NCBI GenBank assembly: GCA_009684515.1
Contig: WKKS01000003.1
Span: 62,001-126,000 of the forward strand
Direction of reading: 5' to 3'
Length of the DNA: 64,000 bases
DNA from: Geobacter sp.
GTDB taxonomy: Bacteria > Desulfobacterota > Desulfuromonadia > Geobacterales > Pseudopelobacteraceae
Position 1 is the stretch's first letter. Every line of letters begins with the position of its first letter. Positions 34,988 through 45,099 of the stretch are shown one piece after another. Position numbers and translations under genes: made by a program. A model generated the notes under the pieces. It was not told where the DNA came from. It ran no database searches and saw only the letters and a program-made list of their open reading frames with translations.

Positions 34988-35814
34988 TGCCGTGGTTTGA
35001 GAACCGTTTTGGTGAAAAACTGTGGTATGAAGAAGCCGGAAGCGGTATTCCGTTAGTCTTTGTCCATGGCTGGTGCATGTCCTCTGCGGTCTGGCAGAAT
35101 CAATTCCTGCAACTCGCCGAAAATTATAGAATCATAGCTCCGGATTTGCGAGGACATGGAAAATCAGGCGGAGTTCATGGGCAACACGATTTTGGCAGAT
35201 ACGCCTCTGACTTGTCAGATCTCGTGAAACTCCTGAACCTGGATGCGGCGATTCTTATCGGTTGGTCTATGGGCGCACAGGTTGCGCTGCAGGTTCTCAG
35301 TATGATGTCCGATAAACTGGCCGGAGTGGTACTAATTTCCGCCACGCCATGTTTCACGAACCGAGATGATTTTCCATTTGGTCTGTCTCAAAATGAATCG
35401 CAGGGTATGCGGCTGAAAGTCAAACGCAATTTACAACGTGCATTGGCAGGTTTTCACAACCGAATGTTTATCGAAGGCGAGATTGAAACAGTTGGTGCTG
35501 AAAGACGAATTATGACTCTACTCGATAATATTGTTCAGCCGGATGAACTTGATGCTGTTGGTTCTCTGGATGCGCTTGTTGATGCTGATATGAGGACGCT
35601 TCTGGATGATATTTCAACTCCGGTCCTGGTTCTGAATGGGGACCGGGATCTTATCTGTCTGCCACAGGCGTCCGATTACCTGACAACCCGTATCAAAAAC
35701 GCAACTCAGAGGATTTTTAACGGATGCGGACATGCAATCTTTCTTACCCGGTCAGAACAGTTCAATGCAGAAATAACCAAGTTTGCAGGGAGAGTCCGTG
35801 ATTGTAATGCCTGA
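34987..35814 (+). CDS. BioH-like pimeloyl-ACP methyl ester carboxylesterase
   Basis: The 275-residue alpha/beta hydrolase starts at ATG 34987 (TGATG overlap with bioF). HGWCMSSAVW forms the oxyanion region, GWSMG holds the nucleophile Ser, NGDRDLI the Asp and GCGHAIF the His. Position between bioF and bioC strongly suggests the BioH role of freeing pimeloyl-ACP from its methyl ester, though sequence alone does not prove substrate. Confidence 0.85.
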   Translation: MPWFENRFGEKLWYEEAGSGIPLVFVHGWCMSSAVWQNQFLQLAENYRIIAPDLRGHGKSGGVHGQHDFGRYASDLSDLVKLLNLDAAILIGWSMGAQVALQVLSMMSDKLAGVVLISATPCFTNRDDFPFGLSQNESQGMRLKVKRNLQRALAGFHNRMFIEGEIETVGAERRIMTLLDNIVQPDELDAVGSLDALVDADMRTLLDDISTPVLVLNGDRDLICLPQASDYLTTRIKNATQRIFNGCGHAIFLTRSEQFNAEITKFAGRVRDCNA

Positions 35815-36622
35815 AACCAAAAAAATTGCAGCTGCTTTTCACCAGAGAGCGGCTGATTACGACCAACACATTGCTGTACAGAAAAGGGTTGTTGATAATC
35901 TTGTTGAACATGTTAGGTCGTACCCTGGATTGTTGCCGAATAGTATTCTTGACGTAGGCTCAGGCACAGGTTCTTTGCTGCGCAGATTACATTCACTCTG
36001 GCCGGACGCTTCCCTTAGCGGCCTTGACCTTGCCTACAACATGTGTCTGCGATCGGCGGATAAGCTGGGAGAGAGCTGTCTGGTAGTGAATGGCGATGCT
36101 GAATCTTTACCGTTTTCAGACAAATCATACGATCTTGTCGTTTCCACCTCGGCTTTGCAGTGGGCCGGGAATCTGTCAAGTGTCCTGTCTGAACTGCAGA
36201 GGGTTATGAAACCGGGAGCGTCACTCTGTGTTGCTTTTTTTTGTGAGGGGACACTTTGTGAACTGCAGCGTTGCCTGCTTGAGGCGGCTGCTAATAGAAA
36301 CTGCGGTATTCAGCATGCTGGCCGTCTGCATAAGTTTTGGAGCATTGATGATGTTAAAGCGATTCTAGCAGAAATGGAATTTGAACAAGTTGTAGTAAAT
36401 TGTGAAACCGAAATCGATTGGTATGATGATCTGTACTTTCTGCTGCGCTCCATAAAAAACATAGGCGCCGGAACAGTCTCAGGAGGAGTGGGGGGGGGGC
36501 TTGGATGGCGAGGAGTAATAAATGAAACAGCCCGGCTATATCGGGAATATTATGGCGAAAACAACAAAATTCCAGTGACCTACAAGGTTCTTTATCTGCA
36601 TGCAAGCAGTGCTCACCTATAG
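35798..36622 (+). CDS. bioC: Malonyl-ACP O-methyltransferase
   Basis: The ~274-residue protein is a class I SAM methyltransferase: FHQRAADYDQHIAVQKRVV (BioC N-terminus), motif I ILDVGSGTGSLLRRL, SGLDLAYNM and DLVVSTSALQWAGNL. It methylates malonyl-ACP to start pimelate synthesis. GTG 35798 is preferred (GGGAGAG five bases ahead) over ATG 35807. A run of ten G at 36490-36499 lies in the coding sequence (Val-Gly-Gly-Gly). Its stop and the convergent ArsR gene's stop share the palindrome CTATAG. Confidence 0.9.
   Translation: MIVMPETKKIAAAFHQRAADYDQHIAVQKRVVDNLVEHVRSYPGLLPNSILDVGSGTGSLLRRLHSLWPDASLSGLDLAYNMCLRSADKLGESCLVVNGDAESLPFSDKSYDLVVSTSALQWAGNLSSVLSELQRVMKPGASLCVAFFCEGTLCELQRCLLEAAANRNCGIQHAGRLHKFWSIDDVKAILAEMEFEQVVVNCETEIDWYDDLYFLLRSIKNIGAGTVSGGVGGGLGWRGVINETARLYREYYGENNKIPVTYKVLYLHASSAHL
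36490..36499 (+). repeat. G10 homopolymer inside bioC
   Basis: Ten consecutive G encode Val(last base)-Gly-Gly-Gly. Such tracts can slip in replication, and a one-base change here would frameshift the last ~40 residues of BioC. Confidence 0.8.
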
Positions 36623-36889
36623 TGAATTAATAATTTTTTTTGCAAGTGGATTGATAACGCTGTAGTGAACTTCGACCCCCTCACGTTTTCCTTCAATAAT
36701 GCCTTTGTGCTTCAAAAGTGCGAGGTGCTGAGAAACAGTCGCCTGAGGAAGACCCAAACACTCCCAGATATGTTTAACGTTGCATTCATGGGTGCAAAGG
36801 CCGGCAACTATTTTGAGTCGAACCGGGTGACCCAGTACTTTGAGTACTTCTGATTCTGCTTTAAATTGCTTGTTCTTGTCGAATTCCAT
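36617..36889 (-). CDS. ArsR/SmtB-family transcriptional regulator
   Basis: The 90-residue winged-helix protein holds VLKVLGHPVRLKIVAGLCTHECNVKHI and the recognition helix ECLGLPQATVSQHLALLKHKGII, then GKREGVEVHYSV. Cys residues in GLCTHEC and WEC are candidate thiol or metal sites, but the classical ELCVCDL motif is absent. It has its own promoter overlapped by an inverted repeat, consistent with autorepression. Target genes other than itself are not evident; the oppF gene ends on the other side of the promoter. Confidence 0.88.
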   Translation of the reverse strand: MEFDKNKQFKAESEVLKVLGHPVRLKIVAGLCTHECNVKHIWECLGLPQATVSQHLALLKHKGIIEGKREGVEVHYSVINPLAKKIINSL

Positions 36890-36907
36890 TCTGCGGACTC
36901 CATCTCG

Positions 36908-36947
36908 TATTTTCGAATATCATATATATGGAAATATCTTAAGTCAA
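36908..36947 (-). promoter_or_regulatory. Promoter and operator of the ArsR-family gene
   Basis: Minus strand TTGACT (36947-36942), 17-base spacer, TATGAT (36924-36919). An inverted repeat TATTTTC (36908-36914) and GGAAATA (36930-36936) (six of seven pairs) spans the -10 and spacer, the expected site for the repressor. Confidence 0.6.
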
Positions 36948-37000
36948 TGATTAAATTTGTGCGGCTAACGCTGTTATAAAGTTGTCAATGCCAGCGTGGA

Positions 37001-37975
37001 TCAGCCGTATATCTGTTTACTGAAGTGACAGGCGGCAGTGTGCCTGCTTGCATATTCAAACAACTTGGGCACTTCCTTTTGGCAAATATCGGCTGCGTAA
37101 CGGCAGCGGGGATGGAATCTGCATCCACCGGGAATCGACATTGACGAGGGCAGGTCATCATTCAGAATCTTTTCACGGCTATTCTGGCCGTTACCAAGGC
37201 CTGGAATGGCTGCCAGCAGTGCCTCTGTGTAGGGGTGCCGACAACGGTTGAACAGATCGGGAGCAGAAGCTGATTCAACCACTACACCCAGATACATGAT
37301 GATAATTCGATCACAAAGATGTCTTAGCACCATCAGGTTGTGGGAAACCATTATCATTGAAAGGTTCAAATCAGACTTCATCTGCAACAGGAGATTGATG
37401 ATCTGGGCTTGTATGGATATATCCAGTGAAGAAACCGGCTCATCGGCGATTAATATTTCCGGATTTGCTGCCAATGCTCTGGCTATGCCGATTCTTTGTC
37501 GCTGCCCGCCAGAAAACTCGTCCGGGAAACGATTTCTAACATTTTCATCCAGACCGACCGAGTTCATAATGCGAGTCAACTCTGCACGTTGCCGTTCTGC
37601 AGACATTCCAACTATTCCAAGCGGTTCTGAAATGCTGTCACCGATTCTCATGCGGGGGTTCAATGAAGAGTAAGGATCCTGAAAAATCATCTGGGTGGAA
37701 CGCCGAAATTGCGAAAAGCCATCTCCACTGAGGCCTGTAAGTGACGATCCCTTGTAACTTACGGCTCCATGGTCTGGTTTTAGCAGGCCGGCCATAATCT
37801 TTGACAAAGTTGATTTGCCACAGCCGGATTCACCGGCTATTCCAAGGGATTCCCCCCGATTCAAGGTCAGATCCACTCCATCCACCGCTGTCAGCATGTT
37901 TGAAGAAGCGCGTCGTGACGATATTCTGAACTTCTTAACCAGTCCGTCTCCAGCCAGTATCACAGATTCATTCAT
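37001..37975 (-). CDS. Oligopeptide/dipeptide ABC transporter ATP-binding protein (OppF/DppF type)
   Basis: The 324-residue protein starts at ATG 37975, overlapping the oppD-like stop (ATGA). Walker A GESGCGKST, Q-loop MIFQDPYSSLNPR, signature FSGGQRQRIGIARAL and Walker B ILIADEPVSSLD are complete. The C-terminal oligo_HPY extension with GCRFHPRCRYAADICQ marks the peptide/nickel importer class (Fe4S4-type Cys cluster). No permease or binding protein is nearby. Confidence 0.9.
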   Translation of the reverse strand: MNESVILAGDGLVKKFRISSRRASSNMLTAVDGVDLTLNRGESLGIAGESGCGKSTLSKIMAGLLKPDHGAVSYKGSSLTGLSGDGFSQFRRSTQMIFQDPYSSLNPRMRIGDSISEPLGIVGMSAERQRAELTRIMNSVGLDENVRNRFPDEFSGGQRQRIGIARALAANPEILIADEPVSSLDISIQAQIINLLLQMKSDLNLSMIMVSHNLMVLRHLCDRIIIMYLGVVVESASAPDLFNRCRHPYTEALLAAIPGLGNGQNSREKILNDDLPSSMSIPGGCRFHPRCRYAADICQKEVPKLFEYASRHTAACHFSKQIYG

Positions 37976-38934
37976 ATTGACTTCCAACAGCGGACTTTGT
38001 GTGATGGTGATATTTCGCGGAGCTCCTGTGGATTAGAGAAGCATTCCGTGGAGGCTATCGGACAGCGTAAAGCGAACAAGCAGCCTGAGTAGTTTGAAGG
38101 ATTTGCGGTTATCTGTGATGTTAGGGTTGCCAGTGGCTTGCCAGGTTCGGAGTACTGCGGTAGTGAGGCCAGCAGGGCTTTTGTGTAGGGATGTTTTGGA
38201 CCGCACAGGAGAATGCCGGTCGGTGCGGATTCGACAATCTGTCCGGCATACATAACTGCGGTAAAGTTGGAGCGGTCAGCTACAATTCCCAGGTCGTGGG
38301 TGATTAATAACAGTCCCATCCCTGTGGTAGTTCGAAGTTCGTCCAGAAGTTCAAGAATCTGCGCCTGGATGGTTACATCCAGAGCTGTGGTGGGTTCATC
38401 GGCAATCAGTAGTGCCGGGTGGCATGCCAGTGCCATTGCGATCATGACCCTCTGTCGCATCCCGCCACTTAACTGATGCGGATAGTCCCGCATACGATCA
38501 CCGGCAGACGTTATGCCGACCTTTGTCAGTAGCTCCTCACTCTGCCCGGCAGCTTCCTTACGCGAAAGTTTGTTGTGGAGAAGCAATGGTTCTGAAATCT
38601 GGTCGCCAATTTTCAAAACCGGATTCAGCGATGTCATCGGTTCCTGAAAAATCATTGAAATACGACGCCCGCGGATTGACCGCATGGTGTCTTCGGAACA
38701 GTCGATCAGGTTCTGGTCTTCAAACAGGATTTCGTCAGCAGTTACCAATCCCGGCGTCGGCACTAGGCGCATAATCGAGAACGCTGTCATGGACTTGCCA
38801 GAACCGGACTCTCCCACAAGAGCAAGGACAGACCCTTTGTCCAAAGACAGGCTGACATCCCTGACCGCTTCTACTGAGCCTGTTGGAGAGGGGAATGATA
38901 CGCGCAGATTTTTAATGGATAGCAGGTTGGGCAC
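37972..38934 (-). CDS. Oligopeptide/dipeptide ABC transporter ATP-binding protein (OppD/DppD type)
   Basis: The 320-residue protein (GTG start) has [38 protein letters not shown] and [12 protein letters not shown], plus the C-terminal [15 protein letters not shown] cluster. It pairs with the next gene as the heterodimeric ATPase of a peptide-class importer. It begins 32 bases after the HD-GYP gene on the same strand, so probably shares its transcript. Walker A ends in Ser-Met rather than Ser-Thr, which occurs in OppD. Confidence 0.9.
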   Translation of the reverse strand: MPNLLSIKNLRVSFPSPTGSVEAVRDVSLSLDKGSVLALVGESGSGKSMTAFSIMRLVPTPGLVTADEILFEDQNLIDCSEDTMRSIRGRRISMIFQEPMTSLNPVLKIGDQISEPLLLHNKLSRKEAAGQSEELLTKVGITSAGDRMRDYPHQLSGGMRQRVMIAMALACHPALLIADEPTTALDVTIQAQILELLDELRTTTGMGLLLITHDLGIVADRSNFTAVMYAGQIVESAPTGILLCGPKHPYTKALLASLPQYSEPGKPLATLTSQITANPSNYSGCLFALRCPIASTECFSNPQELREISPSHKVRCWKSI

Positions 38935-38966
38935 GAATGACTCGCAGTCGGGAAATTCGGAGTGCG

Positions 38967-41057
38967 TTATGCGGTCGGCATGAAATTAATTCGCAGCGGT
39001 TCGGCTGAAAAGTGCGGACTGTAAAAGGTTCCTTCTTCCAGCACGGATGTAAACACATCAACAATGGCAGGATCAAACTGAGTTCCCGAATTATTGGTCA
39101 ATTCAGCAATTGCAACATCCAGCGGCAGTGCCTTTCGATAGGGGCGGTCTGAAGTCATGGCATCGAAGGCATCGGCAACCGAAAGGATGCGCGATTCTAG
39201 CAGCTGTTCATTGTTTTTAATGCGAAGAGGATAACCCAAGCCGTCATAACGTTCGTGATGCTGACCTATACAGGTGCGGACGTCAAGAAGAAATTCAATT
39301 GGTTCCAGTATTTTCATACCAATTACCGGGTGCTGCTGAAGTTCATGTATGTCTTGTAAGGAAAGTTTGCCTTGCTTGTGCAGAAGGCTGAGATCGATGC
39401 CGATTTTGCCGATATCGTGCAGAATTGCGGCCCGTTCCAGTATCTGCAGACGATCGCTTGGAAGATTCAATCTTTTGCCAATTTCCACGCTGTAACGTGT
39501 AACCCGTTCCGAGTGCCCCTTTGTGTAGCTGTCACTGGCTTCAATGGCGGACACCAGCGCCTGAATCGTGTTTAAGTATGTTTGTTGCTGCTCTTCGTAA
39601 AGAGTCGCATTTTTTATGGCGATAGCTGCCTGAGCAGCAATGGTGGTCAGCATCTCCATTTCATCAGAGTAAAACTGGGAATTGTCAACCTTGTTTACGA
39701 CACTGATGGTTCCTATGATCTCGTCCTTGACTATTAACGGGACACATATCAACGATTTTCGTTCGTAACCCAGGTCACTGAATCGATCAAACTGCGGCGT
39801 TTGATTTATGTCAGAAATCAGCAACGGTTGGCGGTTCTTGATTACCCAGGTCGAAACGCTGGTGTCTTTCATCTTGATCGGTTTTAAAGGCGCAATCAGT
39901 TTGCCGCCACCAATAAGATTTGTGACGTTCAGGAGGTGCTGGTGCTTGTCATAAAGTATAATGTAGCCGATATGGGCATTCAGGGTTTTGATCGTAGTCC
40001 GTACAACCAGATTAAAAAGTCGATCGATGTCCATGGTGGAGTTGATCGCCAATCCGATCTTGTAGATCGAAGAAAGATGCTCGACAGCGTGTTCCAGATT
40101 GGTGTTTTTCTGCTCGAGCTCTCCAGCCAGGTCTGCGATGGTGTAACTGGCCTTCTCAACTTCTTCGATACGCTCTTCCAGTGATATGTTAAGGTTCTCG
40201 ATTTCACGCAGTTGTTCTTCCAGCCTGATATTCATCAGATGAGTGTCGTGATGGTGCGAAAGTTTTTCCTCAGCTCTGGCAAGTTCTCGTTCGTTAATGA
40301 TGGTTGTATTCATCAATTCCTTGAGCTTGGTGGCCATCATATTGAAGTTAGTGGATAACAAACTCATTTCATTTGAACTGTCGATCGAAATATTGATATC
40401 AAAGTTTCCGCGCTCAATCTGCTGCATTGACTGAATCAGAGCGCTAACAGGCTTGTCTACATAGATCATCAGGAAAATGAACAGTGTTCCAATAATCAGG
40501 AATATCATGACTGTGGCGGAGATTATGGCGTTGATTTTTTCTTTACTAATGAAGTTGCTAAGTTCGTCGAGTGATATTTCGGTTTCAATAACTGCGATAA
40601 AGGGTTTGGAGGAATCGTGGCAACCGTGACAATCGGGTGCGTTGACTATTTTTGTGTAAGAGTCAAATTCGTTTTTGGCATTTGAAAAATAATAATGGTC
40701 AGTTGTGGAGTTATTGAGCCGCCCGAGCTCTTCTGGAGAAAGTGACTGGCCGATGTCGTTTTTGTCTGCTGAATGGAGAATGTGCCCATTGATATCAACA
40801 ATGCGAATTGATTTTACATGATCCTGTCGTTTTGCTTTAGACAGTATGGAGTTTACAGATGTCGTGTGTCCGGTTTTCATGGCCGCCTGAATATTGGCCA
40901 CGATGCTTTCCGTGAGCACAACCGAACTTTTCTCCGTAAGATTTACAATTATCGTTTTCTGTTCGACAAACTGCATCCAGGACGCGATTGAAACAACCGC
41001 AATCACAATGATGGCTACCAAGCTGACAATCTTTATTTTGAGAGAGTTTAGAATCAT
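38967..41057 (-). CDS. Membrane HD-GYP phosphodiesterase with periplasmic c-type haem sensor
   Basis: The 696-residue protein runs: membrane segment ~8-28; periplasmic region ~29-175 with one CxxCH (CHGCH at 143-147); membrane segment ~176-200; HAMP (~200-255); coiled coil (~260-340); GAF domain (~345-490); HD-GYP domain (~500-690). The catalytic set is intact: HSERVTRYS, HDIGKIGID, HHERYDGLGYP and DAFDAMTSDRPYR. HD-GYP proteins hydrolyse c-di-GMP, and some hydrolyse 3',3'-cGAMP. I infer that haem redox or ligand state controls activity. First gene of a likely operon with oppD-oppF. Confidence 0.92.
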   Translation of the reverse strand: MILNSLKIKIVSLVAIIVIAVVSIASWMQFVEQKTIIVNLTEKSSVVLTESIVANIQAAMKTGHTTSVNSILSKAKRQDHVKSIRIVDINGHILHSADKNDIGQSLSPEELGRLNNSTTDHYYFSNAKNEFDSYTKIVNAPDCHGCHDSSKPFIAVIETEISLDELSNFISKEKINAIISATVMIFLIIGTLFIFLMIYVDKPVSALIQSMQQIERGNFDINISIDSSNEMSLLSTNFNMMATKLKELMNTTIINERELARAEEKLSHHHDTHLMNIRLEEQLREIENLNISLEERIEEVEKASYTIADLAGELEQKNTNLEHAVEHLSSIYKIGLAINSTMDIDRLFNLVVRTTIKTLNAHIGYIILYDKHQHLLNVTNLIGGGKLIAPLKPIKMKDTSVSTWVIKNRQPLLISDINQTPQFDRFSDLGYERKSLICVPLIVKDEIIGTISVVNKVDNSQFYSDEMEMLTTIAAQAAIAIKNATLYEEQQQTYLNTIQALVSAIEASDSYTKGHSERVTRYSVEIGKRLNLPSDRLQILERAAILHDIGKIGIDLSLLHKQGKLSLQDIHELQQHPVIGMKILEPIEFLLDVRTCIGQHHERYDGLGYPLRIKNNEQLLESRILSVADAFDAMTSDRPYRKALPLDVAIAELTNNSGTQFDPAIVDVFTSVLEEGTFYSPHFSAEPLRINFMPTA

Positions 41058-41211
41058 AAGCCTGTCAAAGTTTTTAAGTATAAACGATCAATACGCCATT
41101 TACCGCAAAGGCAAAGCTAAATAACTGTATTAACAGCGTCCTAATACATCAGAGTGCTTGTTGATGCAGATCTGATAAAAGAATAGCAAATATCTGATGT
41201 TACACTTGAAT

Positions 41212-41364
41212 ATGAGTTCAGAACATGAACTGCTCAAGGGCTTGATCCGATTCTTGAACGATCAAATATGTTGTTTAATTAACAGTGAAAAGAAGCAATA
41301 CAGTATGCGTGCCAAGATTGATGACAATTCAACTGATTTCGATATCATAGGAAACAATCCATGA
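41212..41364 (+). CDS. Possible 50-residue small protein
   Basis: An open frame from ATG 41212 to TGA 41364 reads MSSEHELLKGLIRFLNDQIC and continues mixed and hydrophilic (SEKKQYSMRAKIDDNSTDFD). Composition is protein-like but the SD is weak and there is no family match. The DNA also carries AGTTCA-N5-TGAACT (41215-41231) and TTGATC-N12-GATCAA (41242-41265), so the stretch between HD-GYP and the SpoIID gene (334 bases) may instead be regulatory. Confidence 0.3.
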   Translation: MSSEHELLKGLIRFLNDQICCLINSEKKQYSMRAKIDDNSTDFDIIGNNP

Positions 41365-41391
41365 TCAAAAAAATTGACACAATGGAGGTTT

Positions 41392-42555
41392 GTGTGGTTC
41401 TATCTTCAGGTTTTGCGTTTACTTAATATACTAATCATACCCATTTGTTTTCTGCCAGTAGCCATTTACCTGTTGTGGGCTGGCGTGAGGACGACTGATG
41501 CCGCGCTTCTGGATGAAACCATCCGGATTGCTATTGTCAAATCTGCACCTGAAGTCACGGTAGGTGGGGACGGCCTGCTTGTGACCGGTGACGGTGGTGA
41601 GGCGGTTCTTCTCTCGTTTCCTGTAACGGTCAAATTATCCAAAGATTCATTGGTCGCAGATGGGAAGTCATTTCGGCGACTGGTTATTTCCGCAACCTCA
41701 GCTGTGTATATAAATAACAAGCCTTATCGTGGACTTGCCGAGTTATCTGTTTCCGATAATGGAATTCTGGTGGTGAACCAATTAGCCCTTGAAGAATATC
41801 TGGTTGGGTTGATTAACTGTGAAATATCTTCAGCATGGCCGATTGAGGCTGTCAAAGCCCAGGCTGTAATTGCAAGAACGTACGCGCTGAGCAGAAAAGC
41901 ATCCAGATTGAATTCGCCCTATCACCTTGAGTCTTCTGTTATCGACCAGGTTTATGAAGGCTGTCTGATAGAAGACAGCCGCGCTCAGCGCGCCGTAATG
42001 GAAACAGAGGGGGAAATTCTCACCTATGGCGGAGAAGTAATCCAGGCATTCTACCATTCTTCGTGCGGCGGTAAAACGGAAGCTTCCGAGAATGTCTGGG
42101 GATCCGCGCTTCCATATCTTAAAGGTGTAGACTGCCAGTATTGCCAGACTTCTCAGGGTGCCACACTCTGGGATGTAAAGTTGTCTCTGGCAGACATAGA
42201 AGGGCGACTGAAAGCAGCAGGCCACAAAATATCCGGTTTGACCGGTATCAAAGCGGGTCCTCTGAATTCCCGCGGTCGGCTAAGTCAGGTTATCCTTGTT
42301 GCGTCAAAAGGCGGATTTTCTCTAACTGGCGATCAGTTTCGAAAAGTAGTTGGGTACGGCATTATCAAAAGCACCCGTTTTACAGTTAAGGTGGTTGGTG
42401 GAGAAGCCACTTTTACAGGTAGCGGCAATGGCCATGGCGTTGGTTTGTGTCAATGGGGTGCAAAGCAGCGAGCATTGGACGGTTTTAGCTACAAAGAAAT
42501 TCTATCGTACTACTATCCGGGCACCGAATTGAAAAAACAGTCCGGTCTCAAATAG
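41392..42555 (+). CDS. SpoIID/LytB domain protein
   Basis: The ~387-residue protein has an N-terminal membrane anchor (NILIIPICFLPVAIYLLWAG) and a SpoIID domain: LEEYLVGLINCEISSAWPIEAVKAQAVIARTYAL, FYHSSCGGKTEASENVWG and GNGHGVGLCQWGA. SpoIID of Bacillus is a lytic transglycosylase; in non-sporulating bacteria such proteins are thought to trim peptidoglycan or aid cell-wall remodelling. Start is uncertain: GTG 41392 with GGAGG close ahead is preferred over TTG 41374. queA follows after 13 bases. Confidence 0.85.
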   Translation: MWFYLQVLRLLNILIIPICFLPVAIYLLWAGVRTTDAALLDETIRIAIVKSAPEVTVGGDGLLVTGDGGEAVLLSFPVTVKLSKDSLVADGKSFRRLVISATSAVYINNKPYRGLAELSVSDNGILVVNQLALEEYLVGLINCEISSAWPIEAVKAQAVIARTYALSRKASRLNSPYHLESSVIDQVYEGCLIEDSRAQRAVMETEGEILTYGGEVIQAFYHSSCGGKTEASENVWGSALPYLKGVDCQYCQTSQGATLWDVKLSLADIEGRLKAAGHKISGLTGIKAGPLNSRGRLSQVILVASKGGFSLTGDQFRKVVGYGIIKSTRFTVKVVGGEATFTGSGNGHGVGLCQWGAKQRALDGFSYKEILSYYYPGTELKKQSGLK

Positions 42556-42568
42556 AAAACTGAAATAT

Positions 42569-44721
<2,153 letters not shown>

Positions 44722-44740
44722 ACTGGAGGAGGTAAGTTAA

Positions 44741-45067
44741 ATGTTTGGATTAGCTTTTGCTATGTCGGGTCCCGCAGGCGGGGCAGCAGGTCAGGCTGGA
44801 GGTGGTATGGCCGCCTTTCAGCAGATTATCCCGTTGGTATTCATGTTTGCAATTTTTTATTTTCTGCTGATTCGTCCACAACAGAAGAAAGCCAAGGAGC
44901 ATAAGGCGCTGTTGGAGGCGATGAAAAAAGGCGACAATGTTATCACTGCCGGTGGTGTGCACGGCAAGGTAACATCGGTTGATGATACTATTGTGACACT
45001 TGAGATCGCCAATAACGTTAACATCAAAATCACCAAGAGTTACATTGCAGCAATCAAGAAAGACTAG
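44741..45067 (+). CDS. yajC: Sec translocon accessory protein YajC
   Basis: The 108-residue protein has a Gly/Ala-rich N-terminus, one membrane segment (IPLVFMFAIFYFLLI), the conserved RPQQKKAKEHKALLEAMKKG and GGVHGKV. YajC accompanies SecDF in the inner membrane. Strong SD GGAGGAGG. secD follows after 32 bases. Confidence 0.95.
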   Translation: MFGLAFAMSGPAGGAAGQAGGGMAAFQQIIPLVFMFAIFYFLLIRPQQKKAKEHKALLEAMKKGDNVITAGGVHGKVTSVDDTIVTLEIANNVNIKITKSYIAAIKKD

Positions 45068-45099
45068 TTAATCAATTCCAGAAGGGAGAACCGATCCGT

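Noticed and set aside
41374..41391. TTGACA before the SpoIID gene taken as a -35 box
   Set aside because: No -10 lies at 16-18 bases, and the SD and start codon fall inside the would-be promoter.
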